A DNA stretch of 64,000 nucleotides, taken from Symsagittifera roscoffensis (taxonomy: Eukaryota > Xenacoelomorpha > Acoela > Convolutidae). The stretch lies in NCBI RefSeq assembly GCF_963678635.1, contig NC_087063.1, positions 21,828,701-21,892,700 of the forward strand, read 5' to 3'. The position numbers and the translations under genes are program-made. Shown here one piece after another: positions 22,168 through 33,442 of this stretch (its first letter is position 1; each line of letters opens with the position of its first letter). The notes beneath the pieces are model-generated. The model worked only from the letters and a program-made list of their open reading frames with translations, was not told where the DNA came from and ran no database searches.

Positions 22168-22450
22168 GCAAGCGTCTTGTAATGGAGAACTAGACTTTTT
22201 TCCCATGAACATTTTTTCTCACATATCTGTAAGAGTTTGTGAAGCTGCTGTATTAGTGAATCTTTGCAAATTCGAGGCTCTTTCCTACTTGGCCTAGAGG
22301 TAACGCGGTTGCCTCTGTACCCTAAGCTCTAGGGTTCGTGTCTCTGCCGTTACCTTGTTTTTTCAGCATGTATTAAATTGATTTTTTTCCGGGAAAAGTC
22401 GAATGGTTGGACTTTCGTTTGTCTGCCTTTATTTGTCGGCTTAGTTGCCA
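22168..22450 (+). mobile_element. SINE-like element with tRNA-type head (copy in duplication 1)
   Basis: A pol III A-box-like TTGGCCTAGAGGTAACGCG (from 22,289) is followed by a B-box-like GGGTTCGTGTC (22,333). The body continues GGTTGGACTTTCGTTTGTC and ends near TGTCGGCTTAGTTGCC. The second copy is at 24,113-24,400. Related bodies occur at 12,312-12,560, 26,380-26,640, 29,905-30,375 and 60,545-60,690. Not a functional tRNA: the acceptor arms do not pair. Confidence 0.6.
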
Positions 22451-24112
22451 GATCGGGGAGTTGTTTTTGCTGTCAGAATTTTTCAACGAAGATGCAAGTG
22501 TTTACCAGTCTTTTTTTTTGATAAGACTGAAAGTTTCCTTGCACACTGTCTATACTATTTTTTTTCTGTGTCATTTCAACAGATTTTGTGTAAGAGCTAT
22601 TTTTCTTCAGAAGCATGTGTTGTTTTTATTTGCGGCTGCTTTGCACCTGTTTCAAATCTAATACAACCTTTGGAAGCAAATCTCATGTACATGTTTTGCT
22701 CGATGAAATTTATCAGTTTGTTCTTTTGTCAAGGTGTTTCTTTGTGAAGCAAGTGTTTTTGAGAATGAGTAGGTGTTCCGTATTGTCAATTTTTGTGGTT
22801 ACATAGGTTTTTTTTGTATCGTATGTAGACTGAAACACCGATTTAACTAACTCAGAGTTATTTCTCATTTTGTAGTGGTTTGTTTCGAAATCTTGGGCTG
22901 TGCGCGCGAAGCAGTTTCATCTCTGACAGAGAAGTTGCGGTGAGTAGGTATAGGTTTCCACTTCTAAGTCGAAACTTTGGTGGCTCGAGGTCCACCACGA
23001 TCCATGCTCGTGGCCTGAGGGTGAGGTAACAACTCTGAATAGCTTGTTTAAGGTTTTCCTGCATGGATAAATGGTCTTAATATAAGTTAGCTGTTAAAAT
23101 ATTTTTGTTCCGGCTTCCGAAGAAAATAAAGGATTATATATGCTTAGTACTTGGGTTGGTTTTTTATTCAGACCCAATTTGGCGACCGATTTAACAGTTT
23201 TCAACGAAAAATATTTATAAACCCAGTAAAATATGGACTCCCTGAGTGCATATGTAGAAGGATGTTTTTACCTGCGATCGTTTTTAAGTTCTGGATATTT
23301 GGAAGTTAATTTTCATTTACTGGGCTAATTTATGCGGTATTTGAACATTGTACCTATGGTGCTGAAAGCGTAATCCGAACTTTTGAAATGTGGCAACGAA
23401 ACCATACATGTCATTGCGCAGCGTTGTTGGAAAAGTTTGCGCTATTTAAACAGATTATATTTCTAAGCTATTGTATCTCATAAATGCATGTGTTTTATCC
23501 GCTTAAAAGAAGCGCATTGGTTGTCTGCTTTCTACTACTTCAGAATGTGTTGAAGTACAAGTATGCGGGAAAATGGTTGACTGTTAAGCCTCCTGCGTCT
23601 GGTGTTAACGTGTTTTCCTAAAAACCGGCAGCTAGTATGGTTGTTCACCGCGCACAGTTATCTTTTTTCAAATCTTCTTTCGTATTTGTTTAAGTACGTA
23701 AAGTTCAAATTTGTAGAAATCTTTTTTGGTTCATTGCAAAATGAGTTCTACAAATCTGAGCAAATAAGGAGTAAGCATTGAAAAAATATAATTGCCAACT
23801 GTGGAACAATCTCGCTACCTATAGCTCCATAAGAAAATACGAGCAATGAAGCTTGAAAAGAAAAAGTTTTCAAATGTTTCTCAGTCGTGATTCGGAAGAT
23901 TGAATGGTAGTTTTTATGTCACCTTAGATAACTATACGCAAGTTCCAGCGATTTGTTTCCAGAAAAAAAGCGTTGCTCCATCCAGGCAGCTTTTGAATGC
24001 ACTTTAAACGACTTCGAATCTTAAAATGGCAATATTTGATCTTAAAATGGCAATTATGATTTTTTTTTACGAATTCTAGCTGTTATTCGATTGTTCATTA
24101 TTACACTGTCGA

Positions 24113-24400
24113 GGGCAAGCGTCTTGTAATGGAGAACTAGACTTTTTCCCATGAACATTTTTCTCACATATCTGTAAGAGTTTGTGAAGCTGCTGTATTA
24201 GTGAATCTTTGCAAATTCGAGGCTCTTTCCTACTTGGCCTAGAGGTAACGCGGTTGACTTTGTACCCTAAGCTCTAGGTTTCGTGTCTCTGCCGGACCTT
24301 GTTTTTTTTCAGCATGTATTAAATTGGTTTTTTTCCGGGAAAAGTCGAATGGTTGGACTTTCGTTTGTCTGCCTTTATTTTGTCGGCTTAGTTGTCTCAT
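24113..24400 (+). mobile_element. SINE-like element with tRNA-type head (copy in duplication 2)
   Basis: Same architecture as the 22,168 copy: TTGGCCTAGAGGTAACGCG spanning 24,236-24,254 and AGGTTTCGTGTC at about 24,276, with the same body downstream. It exists because of the 1.95-kb duplication rather than by independent insertion. Confidence 0.6.
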
Positions 24401-26379
24401 CGGGGAGTTGTTTTCGCTGTCAGAATTTTTCAACGAAGATGCAAGAGTCTACCAGTCTTTTTTTGATAAGACTGAAAGTTTCCTTGCACACTGTCCATGC
24501 CATTTTTTTCTGTGTCATTTCAACAGATTTTGTTTAAGAGCTATTTTTCTTAAGAAGCATGTGTTGTTTTTATTTGCGGCTGCTTTGCACCTGTTTCAAA
24601 TCTTATTTAACATTTGGAAACAAATCTCGTGTACATGTTTTGCTCGATGAACTCATCAGTTTGTTCCTTTGTCAAGGTGTCTCTTTGTGAAGCAAGTGTG
24701 TTTGAGAATGAGTAGGTGTTCCGTATGGTCAATTTTTGTGGTTGCATAGGTTTTTTGTATCGTATGTGGCCTGAAACACCGATTTAACTAACTCAATTAT
24801 TTCTCATTTTGTAGTGGTTTGTTTCGAAAGCTTGGGCTGTGCGCGCGAAGCAGTTTCATCTCTGACAGAGAAGTGGCGGTGAGTAGGTATAGGTTTCCAC
24901 TTCTAAGTCGAAACTTTGGTGGCTCGAGGTCCACCATGATCCATGCTCGTGGCCTGAGGGTGAGGTAACAACTCTGAATAGCTTGTTTAAGGTTTTCCTG
25001 CATGGATAAATGGTCTTAATATAAGTTAGCTGTTAAAATATTATTTTGTTCCGGCTTCCGAAGAAAATAAAGGATTATATATGCTTAATAATTGGGTTGG
25101 TTTTTTATTCAGACCCAATTTGGCGAACGATTTAACAGTTTTCAACGAAAAATATTTATAAACCCAGTAAAATATGGACTCCCTGAGTGCATATGTAGTA
25201 GGATGTTTTTACCTGCGATCGTTTGTTAAGTTCTGGATATTTGAAAGTTAATTTTCATTTACTGGGCTAATTTATGCGGTATTTGAACATTGTACCTATG
25301 GTGCTGAAAGCGTAATCCGAACTTTTGAAATGTGGCAACGAAACCATACATGTCATTGCGCAGCTTTGTTGGAAAAGTTTGCGCTATTTAAACAGATTAT
25401 GTTTCTACGCTATTGTATCTCATAAATGCATGTGTTTTATCCGCTTAAAAGAAGCGCATTGGTTGTCTGCTTTCTACTACTTCAGAATGTGTTGAAGTAA
25501 AAGTATGCTGGAAAATGGTTGACTGTTAAGCCTCCTTGGTCTGGTGTTAACGTGTTTTCCTAAAAAGCGGCAGCTAGTATGGTTGTTCACCGCGCACAGT
25601 TATCTTTTTTCAAATCTTCTTTCGTATTTGTTTAAGTACGTAAAGTTCAAATTTGTAGAAATCTTTTTTGGTTCATTGCAAAATGAGTTCTACAAATCTG
25701 AGCAAATAAGGAGTAAGCATTGAAAAAATATCATTGCCAACTGTGGAACAATCTCGCTACCTATAGCTCCATAAGAAAACACGAGCAATGAAGCTTGAAA
25801 AGAAAAAGTTTTCAAATGTTTCTCAGTCGTGATTCGGAAGATTGAATGGTAGTTTTTATGTCACCTTAGATATCGATACGCAAGTTCCAGCGATTTAATT
25901 CCAGAAAAAAAGCGTTGCTCCATCCAGGTAGCTTTTGAATGCACTTTAAACGACTCCGAATCTTAAAATGGCAATATTTGATCGTCCAGAAGCTCGTAGC
26001 CTAGGAGATATGGATGAATTTATGAATTTTTTTTTACGAATTCTAAAAACATTAAAATATTTTTTTTCCTGATAGTGAAAGAAAGATACATAGCTAGGGT
26101 AGGTGTTTGTGAGCCATATGGCCCCGTTGTCTATCCTCTCCGAGTCTCATTTTAAAAATAACTCATAACGATGAATTGCTAAATTTATGTTATGAGTGAT
26201 CCGATAAATTTATTCTTTCTCTTTCTTTCAAGCAGTCATTGTTTTGCCGAATGAATTGAGAGTTTAGATTTCCTGCTTTAATTAGGTTTCAACTACTAAA
26301 GAACTACTGAGATAATACCTCGATTTATGTTTTTGCTAGCTTTTTGGGTTCCCTCTGTATAATGATTTTATTCATTTGC

Positions 26380-26640
26380 GAGAGCATTTGTTCTTGTTAT
26401 CGGAAACTAGACTTTTCACCTTTAACAAATCCTACAAAGTCTTGCTTTGGTATGGAATCTCAATGTCGTTTTGCTTAGTCTTACTTAGGCTAGACGTACA
26501 GCATGCGCCTTCGGTTCATACTGTCTATAGTCTGAGTCCCGGCCGGACTTCGTTGTTTTGGATATGCTTGGATATTGATTGTTTTAGAAAGTCTTGAATT
26601 ACCAGACTATCGTTTATCTGCTTTTTTGGTCGTGTACTTT
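26380..26640 (+). mobile_element. Diverged SINE-like element
   Basis: GGAAACTAGACTTTTCACC, a degenerate A-box region near 26,488 and a GAGTCCCGGCCGGAC B-box-like end are followed by ACCAGACTATCGTTTATCTG near 26,600. The order and wording match the 22,168 family with many substitutions. Confidence 0.45.
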
Positions 26641-28308
26641 CCACGCCATGGAATCTATTGCCCTCAAAGCATTCTTTTTTTATAATAATTTGAATTAATA
26701 ATTGAAAGTTGCTATGTATTTTGTGAGTTTACTGGCTCTGATTTTAATTAATAATCCATTTTTTTATCGTTTGTTTTTCTTGCTTCAATGGTTTTCGCTT
26801 GTGTTATTACCCTTGTGATCAGCAAGGATGTTGCAATCGAATATTACAAACCCCCGTAAATAATAACTTTTTCACATTTTAATTATCCGTTGTTTTCGAG
26901 GTTTGTATGTTTGAAATTTTACCAACTGGATTTCTTAAATATTCATTTTTGCTCTTTTTTGTATTTTTTTTCGGCTTAATATGGTTCGGCCTATTGTATA
27001 TCGGCTTAGTGGCCTTATATTGCGCCGTTTTTAGTTGTTAATTTTAGGTGAAGTTTTCTTCAGGTAGTCATTTGTTTTCGAAAATTTTTCGAAATTTTTT
27101 TGATTTTTATTCGGATTCGTGGTTTTCTTCCTTGTTTTTTTTTTGCTTTCGGCTCAATAGTCGTCGACTCTAAACTTGTCGCCTTAGTTGCAGCTTGGTA
27201 AATGATTCCCAATGCTTTTTAAGTCTGTTTGTGAACATCATCCGGTATAAACGTGAAGTTTTTTTAGGTGAAGTTATGTCGACTTTTCTTTGAAAGTTTT
27301 TTTTCAGGTAATTTTTTAGAATTTTTTCCATTTTTAATGTTTAAACGCAATGTTTTTTTTTATTGTATAGCGAGTGTTGTGAAGCTCCGCTTCACCTCTG
27401 TGTATAAATTTAGTTGCCTATTTTTTGTAATTTTAGGAGCCTAACTAGATGTTATGTTTTTTTGTGTGTTTCAAAAGGGACGTGTTGAATGGGATGTAAA
27501 AAAAATTTTGACTATTTTTGTTTTTGACTGAACTGGCATCTACCCAAGTATTGTAGGCTTAGTTGCCGCTCTTTAAATGATTTTTTTCTTGCTTTTTCGA
27601 TTGATTTCTTTATTTTAGTGGCTTCTGTCAAATTTTCTGTCTACTAGCTTGCAGTAGACATATTTTTTGTTTGTGTTGTACCGTAAGTGTTGCTTTTTTT
27701 TCATTAACCCCGGTCCTAGTCAATGTAGGACCAACCGCGGGGGAGGGGTATTGTCATCTACTTCGCCGTAGCTGGTACCGCTTTGAGGAGGTGGATGTCT
27801 TTCGGACAATTCCAAACCAGGCCGAGGTGGGATTCGAACTCACGATCCTCATGTTGGGTGCGTGCCTTACCCACTCGATCACAGCTGCGCCTCTGTGTAT
27901 AAGAATGGGAATAGATTTGGTTCATTGAGTAGTCACACGTAAGGTTTATATATTTTTTTGGCATTCTCTCAAGCCGAACTGTTTTTGGTGATATATTACA
28001 ATAGGTGGCAGGTTCATGTTAAATAGCTGGATCGCTGTTTGTTATTCTTCGATCGAAAGGTATATATATTTTTATTTCAAAATCCTTTTTTGGCAAAAAA
28101 GTGTAAATATTGAAGTTTTGGATAAAATTTTATCTGGGTCAGTAATGTATTTACAAAAACTATATTAGTAGCATGTAGTTTTTTGAGCATGCACTCTACT
28201 CAAAATGACCACCTATTGTAACATATCACCCTGATTTGGGTTCAGTTAGTTGACTTCTGTAAGTTTTACAGTGTTTGATTCGAAGTTATTATTATTTGAG
28301 GTTTGTTT
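26641..28308. other. Intergenic DNA upstream of HDDC2
   Basis: Apart from the SINE at 27,690-27,905 and hairpin-repeat bodies (GGCTTAGTTGCC-type text near 27,177 and 27,545), nothing gene-like is visible. TTTTACAG ending 28,270 is a candidate acceptor 38 nt before the HDDC2 start. Confidence 0.5.
27690..27905 (-). mobile_element. tRNA-derived SINE inserted in a hairpin repeat
   Basis: On the minus strand the head reads GGCGCAGCTGTGATCGAGTG, then GGTAAGGCACGC, then GTGAGTTCGAATCCCACC, giving good A and B boxes. A GC-rich body follows with CGAAGTAGATGACAATACCC, then CTAGGACCGGGGTT, and an A-rich end at 27,692-27,700. The 5' end abuts GCGCCTCTGTGTATAAG and the A-rich end abuts GTACCGTAAGTGTTGC. 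These are the two halves of the hairpin repeat seen at 27,365-27,410, so the SINE probably inserted into one. The acceptor stem pairs imperfectly, so it is not a tRNA gene. Confidence 0.7.
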
Positions 28309-29165
28309 ATGGAGTCATGTATCAAACTGCACGACCTGTACATGCTTGTGGGCGACCTGAAGAGACTGAAACGTACAGGGTGGGTGTTATGTGGAGTAGG
28401 TGATGGGTATCCAGAGAGTGTTGCGGATCACATGTACAGAATGGGGTTCATGGCCATGACGCTTCCTCTGAAGGACTTCGAAGATAGTGCCGGGCTGGAG
28501 GGAGACAGGGTTGTGAAGTTGTGTTTAGTGCATGATGTCGCAGAAGCAATTGTTGGTAGGTTGCATTGATTGTGTTCAGATGAAGAGTGCACTTACTTTA
28601 GAATCCACACCTCACCGCAAATTATTATCAAAGATCCCAAAATATTTAAATTACTCGATTTTGAAGGTTCTACAATTTGAGTTGGAATAGATGTAGTTTT
28701 TAAATGACCAAAATGCTATTATGATTCTTATGATTAAATGAGGTTCGTTGGACATGTGGTTTTTGGTTTTTCTCAAGCTATGAGTAGCTTCTGATGTTTC
28801 TAGGTGATTTGATAGTTGGAAGGGACGGAGTGACCAAAAAGAACAAGCACCAGCTAGAGTCCGATGCAATTGAGAAAATGAAAACCGACCTCGACCCTCA
28901 CACTGCGAAAATGTTCCAAGACCTCTGGCTTGAATACGAAAACCAAACTTCGTCAGAAGCGGAGCTAGCAAAAGATCTGGACAAATACGATATGATCTTA
29001 CAAGCTCATGATTACGAAATAAGAGATAAGTGTCCTGGAAAATTACAGCAGTTTTTTGACAGTACGGAAGGTTCCTTCAAATACACTTGTGTAAAAAATC
29101 TTGTGCAAGTACTTTACGATAAACGAAAAAAATGGATAGAATCTTCAGAAGCTGTCCAGTCGTGA
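28309..29165 (+). CDS. HDDC2: HD domain-containing 5'-deoxynucleotidase, two exons
   Basis: Exons 28309-28555 and 28804-29165 join in phase 1 (GT-AG, 248-bp intron) and encode 202 aa. HDDC2/YfbR-type enzymes remove the phosphate from deoxynucleoside 5'-monophosphates using a divalent metal. Metal ligands are visible: His41 in PESVADHMYRM and His75-Asp76 in LVHDVAEAIVGD, with the intron inside the last motif. LKRLKRTGWV near residues 17-26 and the C-terminal LWEEYE-like helix (LWLEYENQTS) followed by DKYDMILQA match the human protein. Human HDDC2 is 204 aa, so length agrees. ATG 28309 is chosen because the family domain begins within 10 residues of it. An AATAAA lies at 29,332-29,337. Confidence 0.92.
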
Positions 29166-29331
29166 CGAATGATGAGTCATTAGTTGATTGATTGTTTTTA
29201 TCTTTTATGATGCTGCATCTATTTGAATTACTGAGCGATAAATCTCTTTTTCAAAACTTCAATGGAACTTGATCCAACTTATCTGTTCGGCTGTAAAGAA
29301 ATACTTCTCTGCTCTATGTTCTGTTCGCGCA

Positions 29332-29337
29332 ATAAAA
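29332..29337 (+). promoter_or_regulatory. Candidate HDDC2 polyadenylation signal
   Basis: AATAAA lies 167 nt after the HDDC2 stop and 142 nt before the GEN1 start. It suggests the two closely spaced genes make separate 3' ends. Confidence 0.5.
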
Positions 29338-29478
29338 ACTGAAACGTATCAGTCATGGATTTTTTTGTAGTTTTTTAGAGCTCAGTCGTGTCTATTTCAT
29401 TTTTTTTTTCAGATAAGAAATGTCACTCTAAATTGATTTTTTGTTTGTTTTGGTTGAAACGTTTGATCGGAACCCAAA

Positions 29479-32400
29479 ATGGGCGTGACCAATTTATGGA
29501 CTGTCCTGGCCCCTGTTAAGAAGAAGATTCCCATTAGCTCCCTCAGAGGTCAAACACTGGCAGTGGACTTGGGCTTGTGGATCTGTGAGATGCAGTTCAT
29601 AAGCCACAATCCGATGTCATTCCAGACCCCATACTTGCGCACACTCTACTTCAGGATTCTGAAATTGAGTCAGCTAGGAGTGAAGTTGGTGTTTGTGGTT
29701 GATGGGGAAGCGACAGACATGAAGTTGAAAACAATGCTCAAGAGGCAAGTTTTTTGTTATCGCAGCTCGTGAATTTTTATTATCGCAAGTTGTGATACTT
29801 GTTCAAGTAACCGGATACACTTGTTGTCTCAATCACCGCCTCTTTGTTTTGCCGAGCATGGTTGAATCAGTTTTTTCTAGCTGAATAATTTCAGTTTATT
29901 ATTACGCTTGCGATTAGACTTTTTGGTCTAGAGGTAACGACTACGCCTGGGACGGCTAAGGGCCTATGTTCGAACATTTTCGACTTATCTTTTATCAGCT
30001 TTGTGACCTAATTTTGCGTCTTTAGGAGAGGAAAATTAGATTTTCATCTTGTCTTTCATGAGGGGAAAGGGCGTAAGAAATAAAAAATCAGTTTTTTAAC
30101 TCCGTTTTTCATGAGAATATTTTTTGTTTTCGGCTCAACTTGCGTTTATCGAAATGTTGTTGGCTTGATTGCTGCTCAATGAATGTTTCTGAATACTTCT
30201 TAAGTACTGGCGGTTGTTTCATTTTATTTTTTAACATTATTTGAGCCAAAAATTGTAGAATTTTGGTTAGATATGGTTGTTTCTTCAGCTTTCATTTTCT
30301 TTTCCGTCTGCTAGCTTGCGTTGTTATGTTTGTTTGATATAGCAAGTGGTGCGAAGCTCCGCTTCGCCTCTTTGTGTCAAATTCCTTTTCAATTAAATCT
30401 AGTCGTTGTTTCTAAGTCTACTAATCAACTCAATTGTGAATTGACTGATACTTTTGCCTGTAGGTTCAAGAAGGACTCGTGTGACAAAGTGAGTGAGGTT
30501 GTGATGAGTAGACTGAAGAGCAGACGGAGTTTCAGAAGTGTGCAGAAGCAGTGCTGTCAGCTTCTAGATGCACTCGGCATACCACACCGAGAGAGCGAGG
30601 GAGAGGGAGAGAAGCTGTGTGCCATTTTGAACCAGCAAGGTGAGAAAATATTCATTCACAGTGATATCTAGCTTAGAGTACATGGATGGAGCAAATTAAC
30701 ATCCTCTGTCCCAGAGAAATTTAGGGGCGAGTGCAGGGGCGGATTTTTTTTAGGTCGAACAAATTGATTTTCTGAGCCCCCCCCCCCCCCCCCCAATCAC
30801 TTTAATGACCCTATTTTGACAAAATTTTCTGCGCCGCAGGCACATTTTTGAAAAGACAGGCCAAAAAAAAGAGTTTTTAAGCGCTTTTTTGGAAAATTTT
30901 GGCCAAAAAATTGCGTTTTTTTGGCGCGCGCTTCCCCCTGAAAACTAGTATATGTTGGCGCCGAAGGCTCCTGTAGAATATTTTTAGGGCTAGTCAGCCG
31001 AAAATGGATATCTCAAAATAGTACAAAGGGGGACCTTTTGTGTCAGCAGGGGGTCGAATTCCCGTGGGGGGGGGGGGGGATCCGCGCCCCCCTAAATCCG
31101 CTGGTGGGCGGGTGTTTATTTGTTTTAAACCCCGTGCATTTTTAATGTTTTAATGATCGTGTTTTTCTACTTGTCTTGGACCATACCTCGATTACCCTTG
31201 AGAAGCTCTGCTGTTTAAATCTTCCACCTAAAACTTAGCAAATGGCGTGACTAAATTTTGAGCGTGAACGTATGCAGAATATGAATTTATAATCGAAATT
31301 TGAATTGCTGGAGCTTATCGTCCATTACAAAAATTAAAAACGATTTGAATAGGATCTTATTGTCAAGATATTTGACAATAAAGAAGTTATCGACAGGATA
31401 GTTTGCAGTTCTTAGCGTGCGTTCATGTTCATTCTTCGAATCATTTCCAAAAGGGTTTTCAAATACAATTTATAGGTCTGGTAGACGGAGTAATAACGAG
31501 CGACGGAGATGCATTTCTATACGGGGCTCACAAAGTGTACCGCAATCTATCTATCAGTGAGAAGGAACCTTCTATTGAGTTCTACGACCGAGACGAGATC
31601 AACAAGAAGCTGCACTTGTCACGGGAAGATTTGATCTGCTTTGGAATCCTAGTTGGCTGTGATTACATCCCAAAAGGCGTCCCGGGAATCGGAAAAGAAG
31701 GTGCGTTGAAGTTCTTATCTGCAGTTCTAAAACCTCTTCATCTATTTAACGAAGCTCATAAATTGCAAAACGACTCAAGTCATTGTTTAACTTGTCGTCA
31801 TGAAGGAACAGACCACGAGGAAAACGGCTGTTCACAATGTCGAACTTCGGTTTCGTGTTACATGAACTCAAAATCACTTTGTTCATGCCGACAACACTCT
31901 AAGTTGACCTTGAGCAACCATTACATTATACTGACACTTGAAAAGTGTACACAATTAGAAGAATTTCCCTTCAAACCGATAGTTAAAGAATTTATTGATT
32001 CCCGTGCGCGATTAAAGTTAGGTGAAAAATTGGAATTTAGATGCCCATCATTGCAAAAATTCAAAGCGTTTACTTCATTGGTTTATATGTGGGAGCCGAA
32101 CTATTGCTTGCAACAAGCAGTTCTGAATGCGGTTGCTTTTCAAAATAATCACCAAAATTGTGAGATTGCAAATGGATCAAAGAAAGACGGGTGTTATTGC
32201 TCCGAGTTCAACCCTGTTAAAATTGTAAAAGCGAGGAAGAAAAATTTCGAAACGTGCGTTGAAGTTCAATGGAGTGTACCAGAAGTGTTTCGGAAATGTT
32301 TTGATGAAATTCAGATAAATGACAATGCCGTAGAAATGAGAACAGTTGAACCGGTTGAAATTATTTGTGAAAAATTTTCTGAGCTCTGGAACGAGTATGA

Positions 32401-33442
32401 ATCACAGAAAGTTAGATCGAAAAAAGAGAATCGAAAACCGACGAAGCGAAGCGCAAAAAACAAAGCGATGATTGAAAATGGTGATGAAAATATTGACGAT
32501 AATTGTGTTGTGTCTCAAGAAGAAAATCAAAACAATGAGTTGTTAAATGACTCCTTAAAATTTCTGAATTTGGAATCGCCATCAAAAATGAGAAAAACAC
32601 AAGAGCAAAAAGAGCTTCTTTTGAGTAAGACTCCAAAACAAAAATGCAATGATATGCGAGTATCTGGTCAGAATATTGGCAATAATTTTCTACTGGACAA
32701 TCGAAAAAACAACCACCTGAAACGATATTGGTGTTTCTCGCCCTCCAGCGACCAAGCTGCGTCACAGCCAGTATGTTCGGCGCCGAGAATAACTTCAACT
32801 CCATACAGAGCGCTTTCTCCCAACTCATTTTTCCAGTCCGTAGAAATAAATGGGAAACATAATTTCTCGTCTTCGCCAATTGCTTCATCTGCGGTGAACA
32901 GTGCTAAAATTTTCAAACCCCAAATTGCACCAAGTCCTTATTTAGACGTCGCAGAAAGAATTAAAAATCAACAATTTTATGGCAACACAGCAAATATAAA
33001 TATGAAGGAATCTGCGAAACCTGAACGACTTTTGTTAAGTTCCAGTGACGAAAACGAAGATGATAATTTAGCTAATGGATTGAAAGTAGAGAAAATTGAC
33101 GATGTTGATGGCAAATCTTCTGATTCAGAGATCGAAGCAATGGAAGTTCCGATGGCACCTGAAGTAGAATTAAGGAAACAAGAGAAGAAAAGGAAGGCAC
33201 TCGCAGTAGCCCATAAATTGATCCTGGACGATTCTGATGACGATTGCTTTCAGCAGCCCAATGGAGTTGAAAACGAAAAAGTGCACGATAGTATTGTGAA
33301 CAAAATAGCTCTCAACCGGCGTGGTTCAAATCAGCTGGCGGAATATGATAATGAAGATCAAGAGGATGAAGATGATATAGTTTGTCTTGAAGATGTTCCG
33401 TTAATGGAAAGATTGAAAAAGCGTAAAGAAAGTTGTCCTTAG
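29479..33442 (+). CDS. GEN1: Flap endonuclease GEN homologue 1 (Holliday junction resolvase), three exons
   Basis: Exons 29479-29744, 30464-30639 and 31476-33442 encode 802 aa. Intron 1 is GC-AG (AAGAG|GCAAGT), intron 2 is GT-AG. GEN1 is a Rad2/XPG-family nuclease that cuts Holliday junctions symmetrically in late mitosis. Metal-binding acids are in place: Asp30 (AVDLGLW), Asp75 (VVDGEA), Glu136/Glu138 (SEGEGEKLCAIL), Asp157/Asp159 (TSDGDAFLYG) and Asp210 in VGCDYIPKGVPGIGKEGAL, which starts the helix-two-turn-helix. A Cys/His cluster typical of GEN1 (CLTCRHEGTDHEENGCSQC, then CSCRQH) follows at about residues 250-295, then a chromodomain-like region. The C-terminal ~400 residues are acidic, Ser/Lys-rich and disordered, ending in PLMERLKKRKESCP. 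An AATAAA is at 33,453-33,458. Confidence 0.93.
29900..30375 (+). mobile_element. SINE-like element with hairpin tail inside GEN1 intron 1
   Basis: TTGGTCTAGAGGTAACGACT (from 29,923) is an A-box-like start, and ATGTTCGAAC (29,967) resembles a B box. The body continues to TTGGCTTGATTGCTGCTC (about 30,158) and ends with the hairpin GCGAAGCTCCGCTTCGCCTC (30,351-30,370). This copy joins the tRNA-type head and the hairpin motif in one ~470-bp unit, suggesting both belong to one family. It fills most of the 719-bp intron. Confidence 0.55.
30734..31106 (+). mobile_element. hAT-like MITE copy B, 373 bp, in GEN1 intron 2
   Basis: Left end CAGGGGCGGATTTTTTTTAG, right end CCTAAATCCGCTGGTG. Flanks are GGCGAGTG (30,726-30,733) and GGCGGGTG (31,107-31,114), an 8-bp duplication with one mismatch. 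Internal poly-C (30,777-30,794) and poly-G runs lie near the ends. Confidence 0.88.

Larger units (their letters stand above)
22134..26046. repeat. Tandem duplication of a ~1.95-kb unit
   Basis: Copy 1 (about 22,134-24,083) and copy 2 (about 24,084-26,046) are directly adjacent. The offset is 1,947 bp (for example ATTGTTCATTATTACACTG at 22,143 and 24,090). They differ by substitutions and small indels. Each copy starts inside a SINE-like element with a tRNA-type head and includes a 68-codon minus-strand frame (22,858-23,064; 24,797-25,003) with only two amino-acid changes. That frame has no recognisable function. Copy 2 has a short extra stretch near 25,984-26,020. Confidence 0.85.

Noticed and set aside
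22286-22350. tRNA gene
   Set aside because: A- and B-box text is present but acceptor and anticodon stems do not form; it is a SINE head. The same applies to 24,236, 27,830, 29,923, 57,137 and 60,549.
22858-23064. 68-codon minus-strand gene conserved in two copies
   Set aside because: Similarity is explained by the recent 1.95-kb duplication; there is no motif or independent support.
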